This document shows, one piece after another, positions 15,454 through 21,775 of a stretch of 22,656 bases of DNA. The translations under genes were made by a program, and so were the position numbers. Position 1 is the stretch's first letter. Every line of letters starts with the position of its first letter. Below the pieces are notes generated by a model. The model did no database searches. It was not told where the DNA came from and saw nothing but the letters and a program-made list of their open reading frames with translations. This stretch comes from an uncultured Coriobacteriaceae bacterium (lineage in GTDB: Bacteria > Actinomycetota > Coriobacteriia > Coriobacteriales > Eggerthellaceae), in NCBI GenBank assembly GCA_900550385.1, contig URRZ01000026.1, positions 1 through 22,656 on the forward strand, given 5' to 3'.

Positions 15454-15470
15454 TCGAAGGGGGCGATGAT

Positions 15471-16424
15471 GTGATCGGGCTCTTGTACGAGTCGGGGGAG
15501 TGGTCCGACTACAAATTGGCGGCGGAGCTTGCCGAGGCGGGATGCGAGGTGCGTATGATCGACCTCGCCATCGGCGGCGAAGGCGATTGGCGCGCGGAGG
15601 CGGTTGCGGCGCATGAGGCGCTTTCGTGCGACGTGCTGGTGAGCCGCATCTTCGCGAGCGCGGTGTTCCGCAGGCATGGGTTCGTGCACGAGCGCATGCG
15701 GCGCCTCGTCGCCGATGCGGAGCGCCTCGGAATCCCGATGGTCAATCCGGCACGCGCCCACTTCTTCGAGATCGACAAACGCCGCGCGACCGAGGAGCTG
15801 GCGCATGCGGGTATCGACGTGCCGCGCGTGCAGGCGTGTGGGATGCCCGGAGACCTGTTGCCGTTTGCCGGCGCGTCAGAAGGCGGCGGCTCCGCAGCTT
15901 TTCCAGCTGCGTCGCGAGGCTTCGCCTACCCCTGCATCATCAAGCCCAACTGCGGCGGACGCACCACGTTTACGAAGGTCGCGCGTTCGGCGGATGAGGC
16001 GCACGTCTTCCTTGCATCCGCGCCGCAGATCGACTTTATCGTGGAGGACTACGTCGAACCCGAGCGGGGGTTCATCACGCGCATCGAGTTGGTGGACGGC
16101 GCGGTCGCGCTCGTCGTAAAACGCAGCGTGGTGGACGGCGGCCTTTCCGCCTACCACCTGGGATCGGAATACGAGCTGTATCCGGAATGCGCGCCACGGG
16201 TCCGCGCGGCGGCGGAGGAAGCCGGGCGCACGCTGTCGATCGGGTTCGGCAGCTTCGACATCATCGAGAACGCCGGGCGCGCCTACGTGATCGATGCGAA
16301 CTCGGTGTCGAACGTGTCGCCCGACAATACCGAGACGTTCGGCGGCTTCGATCTGATGCGCGAATACGCGCAGGCGATCGCGAAAAGGATCCAGAATCTG
16401 CAAAGGGAGGATAAGGAATGTTGA
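15471..16424 (+). CDS. ATP-grasp ligase (RimK/glutathione-synthetase-like)
   Basis: The 317-residue protein has an ATP-grasp layout: a small Rossmann-like N-terminal domain (IGLLYESGEWSDYKLAAELA), a pre-ATP-grasp region with a NPARAHFFEIDKRRATEEL segment as in RimK, the ATP-binding strand YPCIIKPNCGGRTTFTKV at about residues 153-170, IDFIVEDYVEPERGFITRIE, and the metal-site end FDIIENAGRAYVIDANSVSNVSPD. Such enzymes join a carboxylate to an amine or thiol through an acyl phosphate. The substrate is unknown. GTG at 15471 is the only in-frame start with a ribosome-binding site (GAAGGGGG). Two ATGs just before it run into TGA. It overlaps the next gene by 7 bp. Position behind an amino-acid transporter suggests an amino acid or small peptide substrate. 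Confidence 0.82.
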   Translation: MIGLLYESGEWSDYKLAAELAEAGCEVRMIDLAIGGEGDWRAEAVAAHEALSCDVLVSRIFASAVFRRHGFVHERMRRLVADAERLGIPMVNPARAHFFEIDKRRATEELAHAGIDVPRVQACGMPGDLLPFAGASEGGGSAAFPAASRGFAYPCIIKPNCGGRTTFTKVARSADEAHVFLASAPQIDFIVEDYVEPERGFITRIELVDGAVALVVKRSVVDGGLSAYHLGSEYELYPECAPRVRAAAEEAGRTLSIGFGSFDIIENAGRAYVIDANSVSNVSPDNTETFGGFDLMREYAQAIAKRIQNLQREDKEC

Positions 16425-17107
16425 AATTCGAGACGATCGAGGACATCTACAACGCGTTCGATCAGGTGGGGTGCTGCAGCTTCGCGACGCTCGACGGCAA
16501 GGGCGGCGTGGAGAGCCGCATCGCGCACTTCTTCGCATGGGACGAGGAGGGGCTGTATCTGCGCACGATGACGGTGAAGCCGTTCTACCGCCAGCTCAAG
16601 GAGGGCGGCGTCGTGACGGCGTGCGGCGAGCGCACCGAGGCCCCGTGCCAATGGGACGACGACAACATGCCGCATTTCCAGCCCGGCTACATGGTGCGCG
16701 TGACAGGCGACGTGCGCGAGCTGTCGCAGGCGGAGGTCGATGCGAAGGCGGCGGCAAGCCCGCTGTTCAACGTGGCGGTCTACGACATCAAGAAGTACCC
16801 CGAGACGCGCGTGTTCGTGCTGCATCGCGGCCATGCGGAGCTCTACGACTACGACTTCAACATGGTGCATCGCGACCATAAGCTCCTGCGTGCGCGCACG
16901 GCGTTCGGCGGCGCGGAAGCGGAGCCGGCGGGCCTGAGCATCGATCCCGACCTGTGCATCGCCTGCGGCAGCTGCGCGGCCGCGTGCACGCACAAGGCGA
17001 TCGTTCCCGGCGACGCGTACTCCATCCTCGGCGAGCGCTGCGACGAGTGCGGCAACTGCTATCACGTGTGCCCGGCGGGCGCGGTCATCGGGAAGGGAAT
17101 CGCGTAG
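16418..17107 (+). CDS. PNPOx-like flavin-binding domain fused to a two-cluster ferredoxin
   Basis: Residues 1-150 of this 229-residue protein resemble the split-barrel pyridoxamine-phosphate-oxidase-like/FMN-binding fold (GCCSFATLDGKGGVESRI, LYLRTMTVKPFYRQL, YMVRVTGDVREL). The C-terminal ~55 residues are a bacterial 2[4Fe-4S] ferredoxin with C180, C183, C186, C190 and C208, C211, C214, C218. Such fusions occur in anaerobes and are inferred to be flavin/iron-sulfur reductases; the substrate is unknown. Its ATG lies inside the end of the ATP-grasp gene (7-bp overlap), which strongly suggests coupled translation and a shared pathway. A 285-bp gap follows before the serA-type gene. Confidence 0.88.
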   Translation: MLKFETIEDIYNAFDQVGCCSFATLDGKGGVESRIAHFFAWDEEGLYLRTMTVKPFYRQLKEGGVVTACGERTEAPCQWDDDNMPHFQPGYMVRVTGDVRELSQAEVDAKAAASPLFNVAVYDIKKYPETRVFVLHRGHAELYDYDFNMVHRDHKLLRARTAFGGAEAEPAGLSIDPDLCIACGSCAAACTHKAIVPGDAYSILGERCDECGNCYHVCPAGAVIGKGIA

Positions 17108-17277
17108 CGAAGGAGCTTCGCGCCGCCGCCATGGTTGCGGGCGGAACGTGGTCGGCTCTGCGCTCCATGCACTGGCGCGGCACGCAGGACCGGTCCCGTT
17201 CCGCGCACGCGCCATGCGGGCCGGCTTCGTCCTTCTGCGCGGTGGCGCGTCGTTTCGCCCCGCTCGCGTGTTGTTCA

Positions 17278-17309
17278 TTGATCTGCAACGAATGCTCCAG
17301 CACTATAGC
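17278..17309 (+). promoter_or_regulatory. Weak promoter candidate for the serA-type gene
   Basis: TTGATC (17278-17283) and TATAGC (17304-17309) are 20 bp apart, longer than ideal, about 85 bp upstream of the ATG. The rest of the 285-bp gap (17108-17392) shows nothing recognisable. Confidence 0.25.
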
Positions 17310-17392
17310 GTGGTAAAGCGTTTGGCATCGCATCGCCCTGCGAGGGGCGGCGCGAAGGCGGGCGACGGCAACACCGAAGGGGGACGAAGCGC

Positions 17393-18562
17393 ATGACGTA
17401 CGCGATCCATTGCATGAACAACATCTCGGACAAGGGCATCGCCCTGCTGTCGTCCGACTACAAGCTCACCGACGACCTCTCGCAGGCCGAGGGCGTCCTC
17501 GTGCGCAGCGCCTCGTTGCACGATGTCGAGCTCCCCGAGGGGCTGCGCGCCATCGCGCGTGCCGGCGCAGGCGTCAATAACATCCCGCTGGACAAGTGCG
17601 CCGAGGCCGGCATCGTCGTGTTCAACACGCCGGGTGCCAACGCCAACGCGGTGAAGGAGCTGGTGATCGCCGGCCTGATGATGGGCGCGCGCGACATCGC
17701 GGGCGGCATCGCTTGGTGCCGCGAGAACGCCGACGACCCCAACATCGGCAAGGCGGCAGAGAAAGCGAAGAAGGCCTTCGCCGGCACCGAGATCATGGGC
17801 AAGAAGCTGGGCGTCATCGGCCTGGGCGCCATCGGCGCGCTGGTGGCCAACGCCGCCGTCGACCTGGGCATGGACGTCTACGGCTACGATCCGTTCGTGT
17901 CGGTCGATGCCGCTTGGCGCGTATCGAGCGCGGTGCATCACGTCACGAACCTGGACGACATCTACGCGGCCTGCGACTACCTGACCATCCACGTGCCCGC
18001 TACGCCCGACACGGTGGGGATGATCGGCGCGCAGGCGATCGCCCAGATGAAGGGCGACGTTGTCGTGCTGAACTTCTCGCGCGACACGCTGGTGGACGAG
18101 GCCGCCATGGCAGCCGGCCTCGAGTCGGGCAAGGTGCGCCGCTACGTCACCGACTTCGCCACGCCTGCCGCGATGGAGATGCCGGGGGCGGTCGTGCTGC
18201 CGCATCTGGGTGCCTCCACGGCCGAGGCCGAGGAGAACTGCGCGGCGATGGCCGTGCGCGAGCTGATGGACTACTTGGAGAACGGCAACATCGCCAACTC
18301 CGTGAACTATCCCGTATGCAACATGGGGCCGCGTCCCTCCGAGGGCGGGCGCATCGCGGTCCTGCATGCCAACGTGCCGAACATGATCAGCCAGATCTCC
18401 GGCGCGCTTGCCGCGGAGGGCGCCAACATCGCCAACCTCACCAACAAGGCGCGCGGCGAGCACGCCTACACCCTCATCGACACCGACGCCGCCGTGGCGG
18501 ACGAGGCCCTTGTCGCCCTGCGCGCCATCGAGGGAATCCGCCGCGTGCGGGCGATCGGATAG
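17393..18562 (+). CDS. serA: D-3-phosphoglycerate dehydrogenase (short, ACT-domain type)
   Basis: SerA oxidises 3-phosphoglycerate to phosphohydroxypyruvate, opening serine synthesis. The 389-residue protein has the D-isomer-specific dehydrogenase pattern: LVRSASL and ARAGAGVNNIPLDKC in the substrate domain, the NAD motif GLGAIGALVAN near residue 143, NFSRDTLVDE with the catalytic Arg, and LPHLGASTAEAEENCA with the catalytic His. Residues from ~320 form a C-terminal ACT domain (VLHANVPNMISQISGALAAEGANI). The usual DVFxxEP loop reads DFATPAAMEMPG, as in a short subfamily found in Firmicutes and Actinobacteria. The ATG has GAAGGGGG upstream. No serC or serB is adjacent, and it is probably transcribed alone. 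Other 2-hydroxyacid dehydrogenases are possible but less likely. Confidence 0.88.
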   Translation: MTYAIHCMNNISDKGIALLSSDYKLTDDLSQAEGVLVRSASLHDVELPEGLRAIARAGAGVNNIPLDKCAEAGIVVFNTPGANANAVKELVIAGLMMGARDIAGGIAWCRENADDPNIGKAAEKAKKAFAGTEIMGKKLGVIGLGAIGALVANAAVDLGMDVYGYDPFVSVDAAWRVSSAVHHVTNLDDIYAACDYLTIHVPATPDTVGMIGAQAIAQMKGDVVVLNFSRDTLVDEAAMAAGLESGKVRRYVTDFATPAAMEMPGAVVLPHLGASTAEAEENCAAMAVRELMDYLENGNIANSVNYPVCNMGPRPSEGGRIAVLHANVPNMISQISGALAAEGANIANLTNKARGEHAYTLIDTDAAVADEALVALRAIEGIRRVRAIG

Positions 18563-18609
18563 CGCCGCCGACGTCCCGTTGCCGTTCTCGGGTGGGCTGC
18601 GTTGGGCTC

Positions 18610-18647
18610 GAACGGGGGAGGAAGCCTCTCGTTCGCGCACCCCGTTC
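18610..18647 (+). terminator. Hairpin downstream of serA, possible terminator
   Basis: GAACGGGG (18610-18617) pairs with CCCCGTTC (18640-18647), enclosing an inner GAGG-AAG-CCTC hairpin. No T-tract follows, so termination here is uncertain. Confidence 0.35.
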
Positions 18648-18703
18648 CCCGTGCGGCGATCAGGTGCCCCGCAACCCCGTATTCCTGTGTGCAAACTGCG
18701 ATG

Positions 18704-18734
18704 ATGCCCCGGTTGCTCGTTGCAATCGGGGCAT
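18704..18734. other. 13-bp hairpin overlapping the rplM promoter
   Basis: ATGCCCCGGTTGC (18704-18716) and GCAATCGGGGCAT (18722-18734) pair with one G-U, loop TCGTT. The right arm contains the -35 box of the rplM promoter, so it may be a regulatory dyad or a terminator for transcription arriving from serA. Confidence 0.55.
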
Positions 18735-18748
18735 TCGCGCGCTACACT
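18720..18748 (+). promoter_or_regulatory. Sigma-70 promoter of rplM-rpsI
   Basis: TTGCAA (18720-18725) and TACACT (18743-18748) have the ideal 17-bp spacing. Transcription from here would begin near 18755 and give a leader of about 265 nt before the rplM GTG, unusually long and GC-rich. Confidence 0.65.
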
Positions 18749-19010
18749 GCAAAAGTTCGCTTTCAAAAGCCCCGTGCAGCAGGGGAAGCGGAAACGCGAT
18801 GGCGAGGGAGTCCAGGCCCGAGCCTGCGTGTCGGCGTAGGAAACCGGCGTCCGTAGACCTGCAACTTTTGAAAACCGACGCCCATTGCGGAGGTGACGCG
18901 GACCGGGAGGCGGCGATGCGCCGGCTCCGAAGGCGGGAACGCCGAAAGGGACGTGCCGCAGTGGTGCCTGCAAGCAGTGCGCTGCGAGCGGGCGAAAAGA
19001 GTTTAGTGGA
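18749..19010 (+). ncRNA. Structured leader RNA of the L13-S9 operon (candidate)
   Basis: The leader is free of a credible CDS and dense in small hairpins with stable loops: GCG-GAAA-CGC (18788-18797), CAGGC-CCGA-GCCTG (18813-18826), GGAG/CTCC around CGGCG-ATG-CGCCG (18906-18928) and GGCG-GGAA-CGCC (18932-18943). Two upstream segments, CAAAAGTT (18750-18757) and TTTCAAAAG (18761-18769), are each perfectly complementary to one downstream stretch at 18863-18873. They cannot both pair at once. Autoregulatory leaders are known for L13 operons in Firmicutes; this one is not recognised as that family, nor as a known riboswitch class. The first few bases may lie just before the actual transcript start. 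Confidence 0.5.
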
Positions 19011-19021
19011 GGAAAGAAGAA

Positions 19022-19456
19022 GTGAAGACGTATTACGCGAAGCCCAACGAAGTGGAGCGTGAGTGGGTCCTCATCGACGCCGCCGACCAGGTGCTCGGCC
19101 GCGTCGCTGCGAAGGCGGCTCAGATCCTGAAGGGCAAACACAAGCCGCAGTACACCCCTCATGTCGACACCGGCGATTTCGTGATCATCATCAACGCCGA
19201 GAAGATCCGCGTGACGGGCAACAAGGCCACGGACAAGGTGTACTACCGCCACACCGGCCATCCCGGTGGACTGAAGTCCGAGACCTTCAACGAGGCCATC
19301 GCGAAGCATCCCGAGCGCGTCATCGAGCATGCCGTCAAGGGTATGCTTCCCAAGAACACGCTGGGTCGCAAGATGGGCATGAAGCTGAAGGTGTACGCCG
19401 GCCCTGAGCATCCGCATATGGCTCAGAAGCCCCGCGAGATCAAGATGGAGGGTTAA
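19022..19456 (+). CDS. rplM: 50S ribosomal protein L13
   Basis: This is a full-length 144-residue L13, an early-assembly protein of the large subunit. Family blocks are MKTYYAKPNEVEREWVLIDA, DQVLGRVAAKAAQILKGKHK, GDFVIIINAEKI, YYRHTGHPGGLK and GMLPKNTLGRKMGMKLKVYAGPEHPH. It starts with GTG at 19022 after TGGAGGAAAGAA. The stop is 3 bp before rpsI, the universal L13-S9 pair, behind its own promoter and a long structured leader. Confidence 0.98.
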   Translation: MKTYYAKPNEVEREWVLIDAADQVLGRVAAKAAQILKGKHKPQYTPHVDTGDFVIIINAEKIRVTGNKATDKVYYRHTGHPGGLKSETFNEAIAKHPERVIEHAVKGMLPKNTLGRKMGMKLKVYAGPEHPHMAQKPREIKMEG

Positions 19457-19459
19457 ACC

Positions 19460-19852
19460 ATGGCAGGTGAAGCTTTGTATTACGGCACCGGCCGTCGTAA
19501 GAACGCCGTCGCTCGCGTTCGCTTGGTTCCCGGCACCGGCAAGGTGACGATCAACGGCCGCGATGGCGCCGAGTACTTCGGTCGCGAGGCCCTGTTGGAC
19601 TACGCTAAGACCCCGTTCAAGGTGACGGATACCCAGGGTCACTTCGACGTGATCGCCCGCATCGCCGGCGGCGGCATCTCGGGTCAGGCCGGCGCCCTGC
19701 GCCACGGCATCTCCCGCGCCCTGCTGGAGGCCGGCGACTACCGCGCCGAGCTGAAGCGCGCCGGCTACCTGACGCGCGACCCCCGTATGGTCGAGCGCAA
19801 GAAGTACGGCCTGAAGAAGGCCCGCAAGCGCCCGCAGTTCAGCAAGCGCTAA
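19460..19852 (+). CDS. rpsI: 30S ribosomal protein S9
   Basis: This is a 130-residue S9 that sits in the head of the small subunit with its C-terminal tail reaching the P site. It has YYGTGRRKNAVARVRLVPGTG at the N-terminus, GGGISGQAGALRHGISRAL in the middle and the invariant basic tail KKARKRPQFSKR. It follows rplM after 3 bp, so the two are co-translated. A strong hairpin follows the stop. Confidence 0.98.
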   Translation: MAGEALYYGTGRRKNAVARVRLVPGTGKVTINGRDGAEYFGREALLDYAKTPFKVTDTQGHFDVIARIAGGGISGQAGALRHGISRALLEAGDYRAELKRAGYLTRDPRMVERKKYGLKKARKRPQFSKR

Positions 19853-19859
19853 TCTGGGT

Positions 19860-19890
19860 TGCGGCGGTCTGCCGACCGCCGCACCTTCTC
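19860..19890 (+). terminator. Terminator hairpin after rpsI
   Basis: TGCGGCGGTC (19860-19869) and GACCGCCGCA (19874-19883) form a perfect 10-bp stem with loop TGCC, followed by CCTTCTC. It begins 7 bp after the rpsI stop. Confidence 0.7.
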
Positions 19891-19898
19891 GACGCTGC

Positions 19899-19999
19899 GA
19901 AGGGCCCTGGCACCGGATCTCGCGGCGATCACGAGGACTCGCGTACCGAAGTACGCTTCGCCCTCGCGATCCTCACGATCTCCGGCACCAGGGCCCTTC
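19899..19999. repeat. ~100-nt imperfect palindrome after rpsI
   Basis: Outer arms GAAGGGCCCTGG (19899-19910) and CCAGGGCCCTTC (19988-19999) are perfect. Two mismatched pairs, an inner CCGGA/TCCGG block and further interrupted pairing (GATC, CGAGG) follow. The tip is GCGTAC-CGAA-GTACGC (19941-19956). The arms diverge only in the middle. It has no T-tract and lies between the rpsI terminator and the arsS operon promoter, so it looks like an independent repeat element rather than a terminator. Confidence 0.8.
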
Positions 20000-20022
20000 T
20001 CGCTGTCTTGCACTCTACCTGT

Positions 20023-20049
20023 GTGAAAAAGTGACTGTCCCTTTTTCAC
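20023..20049. repeat. Short palindromic element, GTGAAAAA...TTTTTCAC type
   Basis: GTGAAAAA and TTTTTCAC enclose GTGACTGTCCC-like sequence. It matches the element at 3516-3544 in arms and in the GTCCCTTTTTCACG end. It lies just upstream of the TATAAT box of the next operon. Confidence 0.8.
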
Positions 20050-20060
20050 GTTCTGGGTCT

Positions 20061-20066
20061 TATAAT
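20061..20066 (+). promoter_or_regulatory. Candidate -10 box of the arsS operon
   Basis: A consensus TATAAT stands 74 bp upstream of the peroxidase-like gene. The -35 position would fall in the T-rich arm of the palindrome at 20023-20049 and matches poorly. Confidence 0.45.
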
Positions 20067-20139
20067 GGATGCAGTTTAATAGTGGAGCTGGTCGACTATA
20101 TAGCTGATTGATCGTCCGGCACGAGAAAGGATGCGCATC

Positions 20140-20478
20140 ATGGAGACCTACTACAACCCCGAGGATCTGGCCAAGTTCTCCGCCGACGGCGTGGGCGAGG
20201 GTGCGCCCGAGCTGTGGGATCTGTTCATGGCCTACTACGGCAAGGTGTTCGCCGAGGGCGAGCTAACCGCGCGCGAGAAGGCGCTTATCGCGCTCGCCGT
20301 CGCCGCCGCCGTGCAGTGCCCGTATTGCATCGACGCCTACACCAACACCTGCATGGAGATGGGCGTCACCAAGGAGCAGATGACCGAGGCCTTCCATGTG
20401 GCAAACGCCATCCGCGGCGGCGCGGCGCTTGCTCACGGCGTCCAGATGGTCAGCCTGGTGGACAAGCTGGAGATGTAG
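20140..20478 (+). CDS. AhpD-like protein, arsenosugar biosynthesis-associated peroxidase type
   Basis: The 112-residue protein is a carboxymuconolactone decarboxylase/AhpD-fold helical protein with the redox CPYC motif (Cys60, Cys63) in ALAVAAAVQCPYCIDAYT and the following IRGGAALAHG helix. In the AhpD family the two Cys perform disulfide chemistry and a Glu upstream (here in TAREKAL) assists. Its start METYYNPEDLAKF and direct pairing with arsS match the family annotated as arsenosugar biosynthesis-associated peroxidase-like protein. An ATG at 20131 is in frame, but AAAGG abuts it; the same site is 9 bp before the ATG at 20140, which is preferred. It ends 6 bp before arsS and is surely co-transcribed. 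The biochemical role is not established. Confidence 0.87.
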   Translation: METYYNPEDLAKFSADGVGEGAPELWDLFMAYYGKVFAEGELTAREKALIALAVAAAVQCPYCIDAYTNTCMEMGVTKEQMTEAFHVANAIRGGAALAHGVQMVSLVDKLEM

Positions 20479-20484
20479 CGCCCG

Positions 20485-21489
20485 ATGTCCAACATCGAAG
20501 ACGTTAACGAGGCGTTGGCGAAATATCCGCCGTTCTGGGAGAGGGTGGGCGAGTGCCGCTTCACCGAGGAGCGGCTGGACACCCTGCAGATCAACATCGG
20601 CTTGAAGTGCAACTTCGCCTGCAAACACTGCCATGTGCAGTCGAGCCCCGCGCGCACCGAGGAGATGTCGCGCGAGACGCTCGAGCAGTGCCTGAAAGTG
20701 TACGGGGACTACGGTTTCTCGGTGATCGACGTGACGGGCGGCGCGCCCGAGATGAACCCGAACTACGAATGGTTCATGCGCGAGGCCGCCGCCACTGGCG
20801 CCCGCGTGATCACGCGTTCGAACCTGGCGATCTGCGAGGAGCCCGGGTACGAGCACCTTCCGGAGCTGTGGGCGGAGCTGGGCATCGTCGTGTTCGCGTC
20901 GCTTCCTCACTACATCAAGAAATCGTCGGAGAAGCAGCGCGGTGCGGGCACGTTCGATCCCATCATCCGCGTGATGCGGCGTCTGTGCGAGCTGGGGTAC
21001 GGCAAAGGGCCGGGCGCCGGTCCTGGCGGCAAGACGCTCGAGCTCGACTTGGTGTTCAACCCCAGCGGCGCGGTGTTGCCGCCCGACCAGGAGGCGATGG
21101 AGCGCGAGTACAAGCGGAAGCTGGACGAAGGGTTCGGCATTTGCTTCGACAACCTGTTCTGCATCGCCAACGCCCCGGGCGGCCGCTTCGGCGAGCGCCT
21201 GCTGGCGACCGGCAACATGGACCGCTACATGAACAAGCTCATCGGCGCGTTCAATCCCGACACCGTGCCGGCGATGATGTGCCGCACGCAGCTCTCGGTG
21301 CGCTGGGACGGCGCGCTCTACGATTGCGACTTCAACCAAGCGGTCGACATGCCGTGCAAAAACGGCCTGAACATCGCGGATATGGCGAACGACCCGTCGA
21401 TCCCGGCAAAGCGGGACATAGTGTTCGCGAACCACTGCTATGCCTGCTGCGCCGGCGCCGGCAGCAGTTGAGGCGGCGCCACCGCGTAG
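20485..21489 (+). CDS. arsS: Radical SAM protein ArsS, selenoprotein with UGA-encoded Sec329
   Basis: ArsS-type radical SAM enzymes are linked to arsenosugar synthesis from methylated arsenic. The cluster motif CxxxCxxC is CNFACKHC (Cys42, Cys46, Cys49). The C-terminal half carries the Cys-rich family domain with MMCRTQLSVRWDGALYDCDFN and a tail NHCYACCAGAGSS (Cys318, Cys321, Cys322). The family tail normally continues with Cys in a GSSCGG-like motif. Here that codon is TGA (21469-21471), followed by GGATA and TAG at 21487-21489. A bacterial SECIS-like hairpin lies directly downstream. The product is therefore taken as 334 residues with Sec329; stopping at TGA would remove the last family-conserved thiol/selenol position. 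Selenoprotein members of ArsS are known. No arsM is visible in the window, so the actual substrate is open. Confidence 0.9.
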
Positions 21490-21506
21490 GTCTACGCGAA
21501 CGGGGC
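21476..21506 (+). promoter_or_regulatory. SECIS element of arsS
   Basis: CGCGTA (21483-21488) and TACGCG (21493-21498) form the upper stem with apical loop GGUC (21489-21492). An outer stem GCGCC/GGGGC (21476-21480 with 21502-21506) has one mismatch. Counting the U of UGA as 1, the loop G and U are at 22 and 23; in E. coli fdhF the essential G and U are at 23 and 24 within an identical AGGUCU apex. The bulged U of fdhF is absent. The true stop TAG lies inside the stem. Confidence 0.85.
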
Positions 21507-21520
21507 AACGGAATGAAGGG

Positions 21521-21580
21521 CGGCGGCTTGCGGGCCGCCGTCTTGGATTGGGCGGCGGCTTGCGGGCCGCCGCTTTTATT
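21521..21580 (+). terminator. Tandem terminator hairpins after arsS
   Basis: The hairpin CGGCGGC-TTGCGG-GCCGCCG occurs at 21521-21540. It is repeated with one more pair at 21552-21573, where TTTTATT follows. The second is a textbook intrinsic terminator, and the first looks like a duplicated copy that has lost its T-tract. Confidence 0.85.
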
Positions 21581-21602
21581 GCGCAGCAAGCTGCTGCGCA
21601 AT
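21578..21602. repeat. 25-bp palindrome between arsS and glnA3
   Basis: ATTGCGCAGCA (21578-21588) and TGCTGCGCAAT (21592-21602) are perfect arms around AGC. It overlaps the T-tract of the preceding terminator. It could terminate transcription in the other direction or be a regulator site. Confidence 0.65.
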
Positions 21603-21726
21603 TCAGGCGATCCGCGTTTTACGCCGCTTCCTTGGCTGGAGCGGCGCACCCGGCCGCCGCCATCGCCTCCAGCAGGTGGCGGTATTGCGCTGCATGGCGT
21701 TTGACGGGAATTTTACGTGCCAACCG

Positions 21727-21735
21727 TGCTAAAGT
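21727..21735 (+). promoter_or_regulatory. Candidate extended -10 promoter of the glutamine synthetase gene
   Basis: TGCTAAAGT is an extended -10 box 41 bp upstream of the ATG. TTGACG at 21701-21706 is too far upstream (23 bp) to be a regular -35. Confidence 0.4.
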
Positions 21736-21775
21736 TTCCCCATGTGAAAACGACGAGCAGGGGGCGAGGTTCTTT

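Noticed and set aside
18749..19010. Known riboswitch, RNase P, tmRNA or SRP RNA in the rplM leader
   Set aside because: Conserved cores of these RNAs were looked for by eye and not found; only local similarities such as GGAGUCC occur. It is reported as an unassigned leader.
17303..19705. 800-codon minus-strand frame over serA, rplM and rpsI
   Set aside because: It covers three well-recognised plus-strand genes and shows the His/Asp/Arg bias of a shadow frame.
21472..21704. Alternative view that arsS simply ends at TGA and a new frame follows
   Set aside because: The codons after TGA restore the family tail and a SECIS-like hairpin lies at the right distance, so readthrough by Sec insertion explains the data better.
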